64,000 nt of DNA. It comes from Granulicella aggregans. Lineage in GTDB: Bacteria > Acidobacteriota > Terriglobia > Terriglobales > Acidobacteriaceae. The stretch covers positions 229,109 to 293,108 of the forward strand of contig NZ_JAGSYE010000004.1 in NCBI RefSeq assembly GCF_025685565.1. The letters are read 5' to 3'. The notes beneath the pieces are model-generated. The model did not search any database. It was not told the origin of the DNA and worked only from the letters and a program-made list of their open reading frames with translations. Shown in pieces: positions 26,703 through 34,648 of the stretch (positions are counted from its first letter, which is position 1; each line of letters starts with the position of its first letter). A program made the position numbers and the translations under genes.

Positions 26703-29700
26703 ATGAAGATCAGGAATCTAAGGACAGGGCGATGGGTCGGCATGCTTTTGATGCTGGCATTGTGCCGCGCAGGGTTTGCCCAGGACACGGGCGCAAGTCT
26801 GTTTGGCGAAGTGAAAGACAGCCGTGGGGCCGTGGTGAAGGGCGCCAATGCCGTTGCCACCAACACGGCGACCAACCAACATACCGATGCGACCACCGAT
26901 GATCAGGGTGAGTACGTGCTGCTCAAGTTGCAGCCCGGAACGTATACCCTGAGCATCTTCGCGCCGGGCTTCAACAGCTACAAACAGGATGGAATCCGGC
27001 TGGACCTGAACCAGCACGCGAACCAGGATGTGATCCTGAACGTGGGCGACGTTCAACAGGCGGTCACGGTGACGTCCGACGTTACCGGTCTGGATACGGA
27101 GTCGTCGCAGGTGAGCGACGAGGTGAATGGAGCATCGCTTCGGCAGCTACCGTTGAACGCTCGCAATCCCTATCAGCTTGTGACGCTGGTGCCGGGGTTT
27201 GCGGGATCGACCGGAGATGACTACAACTCGAACAGCTTTTCGATTAACGGCACGCGACAGGGCTACACGGACGTGCTGGTCGATGGTAGTCCAGCCGGCT
27301 TCCCGACGGTGAATGGAAACTCGGGCATTGGTGTGTTTCCGTCGATCGACGCGATCGGCGAGTACCGCGTCCTGGCGCAGAACTACTCCGCGGAGTATGG
27401 GCGCACGGCCGGTGGCATCGTCAACGTCGTCTTCAAGGCCGGAGCCAACCAGTTCCACGGGACACTGTTCGAGTTCCTGCGCAACAACGACCTGGACTCC
27501 GACGACTACTTCTCGAAGCTGCATGACAAGCCACTGCCCGCCTTCCATCGCAACCAGTTCGGCGGCATCCTCACCGGCCCCATCATCAAGGACAAGACCT
27601 TCTTCCTGCTCTCGACCGAGTTGCTCCGCCAGAACGCGTTCCAGTCGCTCACAGCGACCGTGCCCACGGACCTGCAGCGGGAGGGAGATTTCTCGCAGAC
27701 CTTTGGCGCGAATGGACAACTGATTACCATCTACAACCCATTTTCGACACGCGCGAACCCGAATGGCTCGGGCTACATCCGTGATCCCTTTCCGAACAAC
27801 AAGATCCCTGCCAATCTTCTGAGTGCCGTTGCGCTGAAGGCACTCGCTTACTATCCCGAGCCCAACACGGTGGGCAACTCGATCACCAACGCCAACAACT
27901 ACTTTGCCAACGGCAGCACGATCACCCAGACGACCGCGTGGGACGTGCGCGTGGACCACAACCTTACGCCGAAGCAGAAGATCTTCGCACGCTACTCGAA
28001 CCGCTACTACAGTTCGGCACCGAACGCCCTTTTTCCGGCGCAGGACGCGGTCGCGGAAGGCTTGATCAACGGCGAGGACTACGCACGCGGCTTCACGTTC
28101 GGTCATACCATGACGATCAACGACAGGACGCTGCTGGATACGCGGCTTGGCTTTTCGCGAACTCTCTACAACTACCTGAACACGAGCCTTGGGTTCCAGG
28201 CCTCAACGCTGGGACTGCCGGGCACTCTGGATGCCGCGGGCGGAACTCCGACCTTCCCCGTGTTTTCGCCCGCGGGCTATACAGGGCTTGGCAACAACGG
28301 CGATCGCCACAATGCCTTTATGACGTACAGCCTGCTGTCTTCGCTGACGATGGTGCGTGGCAAGCACACGTTCAAGATCGGCTTCGACGGCCGTCTGATC
28401 CGGGTCAACGATCATGAGAGCGCCGATGCGTCGGGTAACTTCAGCTTCGGCACAAACTTCTCGCAGGGGCCAGACCCGAATGCAGCCAGCGCGAATACCG
28501 GCAACGGCATCGCGTCGATGCTGCTCGGCACAGGAACGGGAGACCTCATCCAGTCGTACAAGAATGACGCGTCGCAGAGCTATTACTTCGCGGAGTATCT
28601 GCAGGACGACTGGCGCGTTACGCACAAGCTGACTCTCAATCTCGGTGTGCGTTACGACCTCGACACCCCCCGCACCGAGCGCTATAACCGCATGAACTAC
28701 TTCGACCCGAGCGCTCTGTCGCCGCTCTCTGCTGAAGTTCCTGGACTCAGCGGCGGCCTGGTCTTCGTCGGAACCGACGGGCACAGCCGCTACCAGTACC
28801 GTGCGGACACGAACAACTTCGCGCCTCGCCTGGGCTTCTCCTACGCTGCACTTCCAAGCACTGTCGTCCATGGCGGCGCTGCAGTGGTCTACGGGCCGTC
28901 GGCGCAGGCTGCTGCTGGAACCGTCGGGCCTTATGGGTTCCGTGTACAGAACTCATGGGTGAGCACGCTTGATGGCATCACGCCGTTCAACACTCTCGAC
29001 AACCCATTCCCGAATGGCTTTCAGCCACCTCCAGGCGCAGCCGCCGGGTTGCTGACCGGAGTTGGCGGGCAGATCGAAGGTGCGATCCGCAACACGCCAA
29101 CGCCATACGCTGTGCAGTGGGACCTCGATGTGCAGCACACGCTTTCGCGCGATACGACGCTGGAGGTCGCTTACGTCGGCAACCGTGGGCGCAAGCAGCA
29201 ACAGAGCCGCGAGGGTGGCATCGACTTCGATCAACTGCCGACTGCGGACCTCTCGCTGGGGTCCCAGCTTGAGGCTTCCGTAGCCAATCCGTTCTATGGC
29301 TTTATCACCACGGGTGCCCTCAGCCAGCCAACCACAACGCGCGGTCAGTTGCTCCGCCAGTACCCGCAGTTCACGAGCATGCTGCCGCTGTTTCTTTCGG
29401 GAGGCAACACGCAGTATGACGCTCTGCAGGTACGCGTGAACAAGCGCTTCAACCAGGGTCTACAGGTGCAAGCGTCCTACGTGCTGGCGAAGAACTTCGA
29501 CAACGGAACCAACCATCAGGACAGCTTTGCCCCGATGAAGGACTTCGCGGTCAGTTCGCAAGATGTTCACCAGCGCTTCGTGGGCAGCTATATCTACCAG
29601 TTGCCCATCGGACGTGGACAGCGCTTCGCTTCCAACATGTCGCGCTGGGAAGACCTCGCAGTGGGCGGATGGCAGATCAACGGCATCACGACGTTGCAGG

Positions 29701-30119
29701 GAGGCACGCCCCTTCAGATCAGCGCAAGCAACTCTCTCTCCAGCTTCGACTTTCAGACGCTGTATGCCAACACCAACTTCCAGAATGCCTCGCTCTCAGG
29801 CGACATCCACAAGCGCCTGAACGCATACTTCAAGACAGCCAATTTCAGCCAGCCAGCGCCGTTCACACTGGGCAACGGGCCGGCCTACTACGACAACCTG
29901 CGTTCGCCGAGCCTCGACAGCACAGACCTCTCGCTCTTCAAGGAGTTCGAGACGGTCGAGCGGCTGAAGCTGCAGTTCCGCGCCGAGATGTTCAACGCGT
30001 TCAACCATGTTCAGTTCGGCTCGCCAGATACCGGCGTGACGGATTCGACCTTTGGTGAGATTACGTCACAGGCAAACTCTCCAAGGCAGATTCAGTTCGG
30101 CCTGAAGCTGCTGTTCTAA
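26703..30119 (+). CDS. Oar-like TonB-dependent outer-membrane receptor
   Basis: About 1138 aa from ATG 26703; the TTG at 26679 is unlikely. A signal peptide (MLLMLALCRAGFAQ) precedes a carboxypeptidase-regulatory domain (about 20-110: GASLFGEVKDSRGAVVKGAN, YVLLKLQPGTYTLSIFAPGF). A plug region follows (LRQLPLNARNPYQLVTLVPG, EYRVLAQNYSAEYGRTAGG), then a long beta-barrel ending in LKLLF. It should import a bulky ligand using TonB energy. The partner genes point to organophosphate compounds, but the ligand is inferred. A strong terminator follows immediately. Confidence 0.92.
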   Translation: MKIRNLRTGRWVGMLLMLALCRAGFAQDTGASLFGEVKDSRGAVVKGANAVATNTATNQHTDATTDDQGEYVLLKLQPGTYTLSIFAPGFNSYKQDGIRLDLNQHANQDVILNVGDVQQAVTVTSDVTGLDTESSQVSDEVNGASLRQLPLNARNPYQLVTLVPGFAGSTGDDYNSNSFSINGTRQGYTDVLVDGSPAGFPTVNGNSGIGVFPSIDAIGEYRVLAQNYSAEYGRTAGGIVNVVFKAGANQFHGTLFEFLRNNDLDSDDYFSKLHDKPLPAFHRNQFGGILTGPIIKDKTFFLLSTELLRQNAFQSLTATVPTDLQREGDFSQTFGANGQLITIYNPFSTRANPNGSGYIRDPFPNNKIPANLLSAVALKALAYYPEPNTVGNSITNANNYFANGSTITQTTAWDVRVDHNLTPKQKIFARYSNRYYSSAPNALFPAQDAVAEGLINGEDYARGFTFGHTMTINDRTLLDTRLGFSRTLYNYLNTSLGFQASTLGLPGTLDAAGGTPTFPVFSPAGYTGLGNNGDRHNAFMTYSLLSSLTMVRGKHTFKIGFDGRLIRVNDHESADASGNFSFGTNFSQGPDPNAASANTGNGIASMLLGTGTGDLIQSYKNDASQSYYFAEYLQDDWRVTHKLTLNLGVRYDLDTPRTERYNRMNYFDPSALSPLSAEVPGLSGGLVFVGTDGHSRYQYRADTNNFAPRLGFSYAALPSTVVHGGAAVVYGPSAQAAAGTVGPYGFRVQNSWVSTLDGITPFNTLDNPFPNGFQPPPGAAAGLLTGVGGQIEGAIRNTPTPYAVQWDLDVQHTLSRDTTLEVAYVGNRGRKQQQSREGGIDFDQLPTADLSLGSQLEASVANPFYGFITTGALSQPTTTRGQLLRQYPQFTSMLPLFLSGGNTQYDALQVRVNKRFNQGLQVQASYVLAKNFDNGTNHQDSFAPMKDFAVSSQDVHQRFVGSYIYQLPIGRGQRFASNMSRWEDLAVGGWQINGITTLQGGTPLQISASNSLSSFDFQTLYANTNFQNASLSGDIHKRLNAYFKTANFSQPAPFTLGNGPAYYDNLRSPSLDSTDLSLFKEFETVERLKLQFRAEMFNAFNHVQFGSPDTGVTDSTFGEITSQANSPRQIQFGLKLLF

Positions 30120-30127
30120 TTGTGGGT

Positions 30128-30160
30128 GGCGGGCTGTCCCGTTCTATGGGGCAGTCCGCC
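30128..30160 (+). terminator. Terminator after the TonB receptor
   Basis: GGCGGGCTGTCCC (30128-30140) pairs with GGGGCAGTCCGCC (30148-30160) around a 7-nt loop, with two G-U pairs. It begins 9 nt after the receptor stop; GATTTACT follows. It may only partly block read-through into the next gene. Confidence 0.7.
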
Positions 30161-30227
30161 GATTTACTCTGAACCTGCATGGAGACTCAAGAAAGTTTTT
30201 TCAGGCAAGACAAGGGAAGGGACGATC

Positions 30228-31601
30228 TTGATTCAATCTTCCGGGCGGCTGTTGGCGAGCGCCCTTCTATCGATCAGCGCAACCATTTGTTTCGCAGCAC
30301 AGCCTTCTTCACCGAACGCGCCTCACGTGGTGGTGATTACCATCGACGGATTTCCGGCGCGCGCGCTCCAAGACCCGCGCCTGCCGATGCCCACTCTGAG
30401 AGCGCTGGCCGCCTCAGGTGCTGTAGCTTCGGGAATGCAGCCGATCAACCCTACCGTCACGTGGCCGAATCACACGGCCATCCTCACCGGAGTCAACGCC
30501 AGCCAGCATCACGTCATAGCGAATGGTCTCATCATCCTTCCAGCAGATGGAAGTGCGCCGGAGATCGAACCGTGGACCGACAAGGACAAACTGGTCCATG
30601 CGGAGACGCTGTATGAAGCGGCAGATCGCAAAGGGCTGACGACGGGCCAGGTCGATTGGGTCGCCATCTACGGGGCGAACGGAGTGCGTTGGCAGTTTGG
30701 TGAAAAGCCCGATGTTAACGGGGAGATTCCGCAGGAGCTGATTGCCGATCACATCGCAACGCGGGAGCAGATTGAGCAGTTTGGAGAGAAGAGCACACCT
30801 GCGTGGCGCGATGAGATCTGGACCGATGCCGCGGTCGACATCATCGAGAAGCATCAACCGAACCTTACCCTCGTGCATCTCTTGGAGACTGACTCGCTGC
30901 AGCATCAGTATGGGCCTTTGACCCCGGCTGCCTATGCCGCGTATGCGTATGCCGACCAGTGCGTGGCACGCGTCGTCGATGCCGTGCGCTCTGCCGGCAT
31001 CCGCGATCAGACGACCTTCTTCATCCTCTCCGATCATGGATTCGCAACCTACACGCACACAATCAGCCCAAACGTTGCTCTCGTGCAGCAAGGGTTGCTT
31101 CACTTGGAGGGCGGAAAGTACAAGGGAAGTGTTTGGGTGAAGGCGGAAGGTGGCGCGGCCTCGCTATATATCCTCGATCCAAAGCTGCGGGTGAAGTTGG
31201 TGCCGAAGTTGAAAGCCTATTTTTCCAATGTGCCTGGAATCGCCCACGTCTACACGAACCGTGAAGCTCTTGCTTTGGGTCTACCCGATGAATCCGATAC
31301 CGAGCAGGCGCCGCAACTCTATCTTGCAGCAGCAGCCGACTTCGCCTTCGGCGACGACACGACCGGAGATCTGGTGCGGACCAACCCGCCCCGCGGACAG
31401 CATGGCTATCTGAATTCGTTATCGGATATGCAGGCACTGTTCATCGCATCGGGTGCGGCGATCAGGCCTGGGGTCACCCTTGGCTCAATCCCAAACCTCC
31501 AAGTCGCGCCCACCATTGCGAAGATCCTGGGCATTCAATTGCCAGCGGCAAAGCAAGCTCCTCTGAACCAGATTCTCCGTGTTGATCCTGATGGGCAATA
31601 G
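30228..31601 (+). CDS. Exported type I phosphodiesterase / nucleotide pyrophosphatase family protein
   Basis: About 457 aa from TTG 30228 (GGAAGG upstream). That start gives a clean signal peptide (RLLASALLSISATICFAAQ). The alkaline-phosphatase superfamily core is seen as VVVITIDGFPARAL (first metal Asp) and INPTVTWPNHTAILTGVNAS (Thr nucleophile in the NPP-type motif). HLLETDSLQHQYGPLTPAAY and FILSDHGFATY supply further metal ligands. It should hydrolyse phosphodiester or pyrophosphate bonds outside the cytoplasm and deliver products to the nearby receptor or for phosphate release. It is co-directional with the TonB receptor, 108 nt behind it. Confidence 0.9.
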   Translation: MIQSSGRLLASALLSISATICFAAQPSSPNAPHVVVITIDGFPARALQDPRLPMPTLRALAASGAVASGMQPINPTVTWPNHTAILTGVNASQHHVIANGLIILPADGSAPEIEPWTDKDKLVHAETLYEAADRKGLTTGQVDWVAIYGANGVRWQFGEKPDVNGEIPQELIADHIATREQIEQFGEKSTPAWRDEIWTDAAVDIIEKHQPNLTLVHLLETDSLQHQYGPLTPAAYAAYAYADQCVARVVDAVRSAGIRDQTTFFILSDHGFATYTHTISPNVALVQQGLLHLEGGKYKGSVWVKAEGGAASLYILDPKLRVKLVPKLKAYFSNVPGIAHVYTNREALALGLPDESDTEQAPQLYLAAAADFAFGDDTTGDLVRTNPPRGQHGYLNSLSDMQALFIASGAAIRPGVTLGSIPNLQVAPTIAKILGIQLPAAKQAPLNQILRVDPDGQ

Positions 31602-32392
31602 CTTTCGTTGAAGAGGGTCAAATCGATCTCTGGTTCAGCCGGAAGCTCGTCTTGAGACTCGCTTCCGACGAGCCTCCGGCGCATAGGGTGTAGCTTCCCG
31701 GTTCAACGACCCATTTGCTCTCGACATTCCAGATTTACGGAAAGCCATCAAGAATGAACTCCTGTATTCTTTCAACACATGCCGGTGCGCCCACACGCCA
31801 CAGTTGGCGAGTCTATCGTGTTCGGAGGTGCCTCGCAGATCAATAGGCGAGTACGGTAGGGAGCGGTCAGCGTGGCCGAACCCATATTCCGCCTCGTTAT
31901 TCTGGGGCAATATGCAACTTCGGACAAGCCACTCGCGTATCGGAATAAGAGGCTCACTCCATGCGAAATCCAGGCAGGCTTCAGGAATGCCGTGTTTCCT
32001 CATGCCGGTTGAGGGGCCTTCCGCCGTGACGGTCATTCGCGCAGCACACAGATTCCGAAGCCTCCCGGACGCCACGGGAACCTCAAAGTATCCAGACGGC
32101 GAGAGCTGATTCAAGGTGCCCTCGCGGCACCGGAACGGGCGACGTTTAGCTTGCGGCCAAGCTTGCGGCCAAGATTGCGGCCAAGCTTGCGGCCAAGATT
32201 GCGACTGCTATTATGAAACCGCTCTTGCGACTTGAGAGCAGATGAATGTGATCGAGCGATTCACTCTCCAGTAGCGATTGTTCTTTTGAGATTTGACTAT
32301 GCCTTCATTTCCATCGGGGAGATTCCAGACTCTCCTGGCGACTTTTCAGGGTGCAAGACCGGCTGGGGATAGCCGTCACAAGCCGGAACCGG
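31602..32392. other. Long intergenic region before the LacI gene
   Basis: About 790 bp. It contains an imperfect hairpin at 31640-31667 (CGGAAGC with GCTTCCG) that could end the phosphodiesterase transcript, and a 12-bp tandem repeat at 32151. A 159-codon reverse ORF exists (31635-32114) but shows no recognisable features. The LacI promoter must lie at the right end; no TGACAACG operator was found here. Confidence 0.4.
32151..32204. repeat. 12-bp tandem repeat, about 4.5 copies
   Basis: The unit TTGCGGCCAAGC alternates with TTGCGGCCAAGA, giving a 24-bp higher-order period. Each unit contains the palindromic GGCC. Tract length is about 54 bp, in non-coding DNA. Confidence 0.9.
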
Positions 32393-33433
32393 ATGGGTCA
32401 ACCTATGCCAATACCGAAGAGTAGTGTGCCGACGTTGGTGGACGTCGCTCGTGAAGCCGGGGTCTCCCTCAAGACGGCATCGAGGGTCTTGAACAACTCT
32501 CCTGAAGTGCGGGAGGAGAAGGCGGCCAAGGTCAGGGCGGCTATGGAACGCCTTGGATATCACGCGAACGCCCTGGCCCGCGGACTGAAGGCGCAGCGAT
32601 CGGCCGCTGTCGGAATGATCGTTCCGGACCTTTCGGACCCTTTCACGGCGAACTCCGTCCACGGCCTGCAGGAGGTAGCGCGCCGGTGTGGATACGCTGT
32701 GATCCTGGCAAGCTCAGGCGGTGATGTGGAGTTGGAACGCACCGAGATTCAGGCCTTGATCGGCCGTCAGATCGACGGTCTCGTGATTGCCCCAGCCGAC
32801 AGCCGGCATGATACGTTTACCGGCGTGATCCCGGCGGGCGTCCATGTAGTCGCGTTTGACCAGGTCTTGAGAAGTGCCAAAGTCGATTCGGTGACCGTCA
32901 CCAACCGGCGAAGCGCACGAGAAGCCACCGAGCATCTTTTGGGACATGGATTGCGCCGGGTGGTGGTGATTGGCGCGCGGCCGCATCTTTACACCATCAA
33001 GGAACGGGTCGCGGGCTATCGCGCGGCGATGCGTGCGGCGGACCAGCAAGAGCGAATCTGCATGGTGGAGCACGAGAATGTGCTCACGCCCCAGTGGTTC
33101 GCGGAGAACATCTTCGCCCTGCACAACGCAGATGCCATCCTGACGTTGAACTGGGTATGCACCATGGCGGCCCTGCGGGGACTGCGGCAGCTCGGCAAGT
33201 CCGTTGCACGAGACATTGCCATGCTCTCGTTCGATAATTTCGACCTTGCGGATTTCATCACCCCGGGACTGTCCGTAATTGTGCAGCCCGCCGAGGAGAT
33301 TGGCCGGGTAGCGGCGAACCTTCTGTTCGAGCGACTAAACGGTAGTTCGGGAAGCCCGCGCTCCGTGGTTTTGCCGGCCAAGCTGGTCATACGGCAATCT
33401 TGCGGATGTTCGCTGACCGATGGGAGACATTGA
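32393..33433 (+). CDS. LacI-family transcriptional regulator of the mannoside locus
   Basis: About 346 aa. The N-terminal helix-turn-helix reads TLVDVAREAGVSLKTASRVL and the hinge helix NALARGLKAQRS. A periplasmic-binding-like domain follows (VGMIVPDLSDPFTANSVHGL, QIDGLVIAPADS, GHGLRRVVVIGARPHLY, IAMLSFDNFDLADFITPGLS). It should bind palindromic operators and release them on sensing a sugar; the TGACAACG sites before the GH38 and TonB genes are the likely targets. Start is ATG 32393 or 32405; neither has a strong ribosome site. Its stop lies 4 nt before the GH76 start, so the two are co-transcribed. Confidence 0.92.
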   Translation: MGQPMPIPKSSVPTLVDVAREAGVSLKTASRVLNNSPEVREEKAAKVRAAMERLGYHANALARGLKAQRSAAVGMIVPDLSDPFTANSVHGLQEVARRCGYAVILASSGGDVELERTEIQALIGRQIDGLVIAPADSRHDTFTGVIPAGVHVVAFDQVLRSAKVDSVTVTNRRSAREATEHLLGHGLRRVVVIGARPHLYTIKERVAGYRAAMRAADQQERICMVEHENVLTPQWFAENIFALHNADAILTLNWVCTMAALRGLRQLGKSVARDIAMLSFDNFDLADFITPGLSVIVQPAEEIGRVAANLLFERLNGSSGSPRSVVLPAKLVIRQSCGCSLTDGRH

Positions 33434-33437
33434 AACG

Positions 33438-34586
33438 ATGGGGCAGTTAACTTGTCGAGCGGGAGCTTTCCTGCTCGTTGCAGCTTCTCTTCTTGGGTGC
33501 GCCTCGCACACCGTGAAGAACTCCGTTCCCACTGCAACTGATGTGGACAATCCCGATCTGCGTAGGGCCAGCGATGCGATGGCTGCCTTGCAGCGGTGGT
33601 ATGTTCCGGCGACGGGGCTATACCAGACGACGGGGTGGTGGAATTCCGCTAATGCCACGACCACATTGGCGGATTATGCGCGGGTGAGCGGAAAGCGTGT
33701 CGACTACGAGGGAACGCTCGCGAACACGTTTGCGGTTGCCCAGAAGGAGGCTCCGGGCTTTCTCAACAAGTTCTATGACGATGAAGGGTGGTGGGCGCTG
33801 GCGTGGGTGGATGCCTACGATCTGACAGGCGACCCGCGCTATCTGACGATGGCGGAGTCGATCTTCAAGGATATGGCTGGCGGCTGGGACGATACGTGCG
33901 GCGGCGGCATCTGGTGGAGCAAGGACCGGGGGTATAAGAATGCGATTGCGAATGAGCTGTTTCTGGCGGTCGCGGCGCATCTTGCGAACAGGACCCGAGG
34001 CGCAGAGCGGCACGCGTACGCGACATGGAGCAAGCGTGAGCTGAAGTGGTTTCGCGGGACAGGGCTGATCAATGCGCAGGGGCTGATCAATGATGGGCTG
34101 GGCAAGGCCAAGGATCAGACGAGCGGAGGGGGGTGCTCGAACAACGGGCAGACTACGTGGACGTATAACCAGGGGGTGATCCTGGGCGGGCTAGCGGAGA
34201 TGTCGAAGGGCGGCCATGGCGCGGCGGAGTTGAAGCTGGCACGGGAGATCGCTCGAGCGGCGATGGCGCATCTTGCGGACAAGGATGGCGTGCTGCATGA
34301 CCCCTGCGAGCCGAAGTGCGGAGGCGACGGAGTGCAGTTCAAGGGGATCTTTGTGCGAAACCTGGCGGCGCTCTACCGGGTTGATCCCGAGGCGGAGTTT
34401 GCGGCGTTTGTGCAGGGGAACGCAGAGGCGATCTGGACGAAGGATCGAGGGCCGGAGGATCGGCTGGGGGAGACGTGGTCGGGGCCGTACATGGCCGCGA
34501 ATGCAGGGGCACAGAGCTCGGGGCTGGATGCGTTGGTGGGCGCTGTGGAAGTGAGTCATAGGCAAGGGCGATCTGCGCTCAATTGA
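33438..34586 (+). CDS. GH76-family lipoprotein, endo-alpha-mannanase-like
   Basis: About 382 aa from ATG 33438. MGQLTCRAGAFLLVAASLLG ends in a lipobox cysteine (LLGC), so it is a surface or periplasmic lipoprotein. GH76 features are RASDAMAALQRWYVPATGLY, the catalytic Asp-Asp in FYDDEGWWALAWVDAYDLTG, DDTCGGGIWWSKDRGYKNAI, NELFLAVAAHLA and TWTYNQGVILGGLAEM. Family members cleave alpha-1,6-mannan backbones internally. It follows lacI by 4 nt and precedes the GH38 gene, whose operator overlaps its final codons. The product would be short manno-oligosaccharides. Confidence 0.92.
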   Translation: MGQLTCRAGAFLLVAASLLGCASHTVKNSVPTATDVDNPDLRRASDAMAALQRWYVPATGLYQTTGWWNSANATTTLADYARVSGKRVDYEGTLANTFAVAQKEAPGFLNKFYDDEGWWALAWVDAYDLTGDPRYLTMAESIFKDMAGGWDDTCGGGIWWSKDRGYKNAIANELFLAVAAHLANRTRGAERHAYATWSKRELKWFRGTGLINAQGLINDGLGKAKDQTSGGGCSNNGQTTWTYNQGVILGGLAEMSKGGHGAAELKLAREIARAAMAHLADKDGVLHDPCEPKCGGDGVQFKGIFVRNLAALYRVDPEAEFAAFVQGNAEAIWTKDRGPEDRLGETWSGPYMAANAGAQSSGLDALVGAVEVSHRQGRSALN

Positions 34587-34597
34587 CAACGATGTCA
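34584..34597. promoter_or_regulatory. LacI-type operator before the GH38 gene
   Basis: TGACAACGATGTCA lies across the GH76 stop codon, about 50 nt upstream of the GH38 start. It sits in a larger perfect palindrome CAACGATG-T-CATCGTTG. The same word occurs twice before the TonB gene at 38544. The form matches LacI/CcpA-type sites with a central CG. Confidence 0.75.
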
Positions 34598-34648
34598 TCG
34601 TTGAGGAACAATCCTCTGCGTTATCCCTTTGAATTGGAGAGAGTACCC

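Noticed and set aside
31635..32114. Reverse-strand ORF of 159 codons between the phosphodiesterase and lacI
   Set aside because: TTG start without a ribosome site, no recognisable motif, and a competing ORF on the other strand; kept as intergenic.
32151..32204. Short repeat array considered as CRISPR
   Set aside because: Units are 12 bp and contiguous with no spacers, and no cas genes are present.
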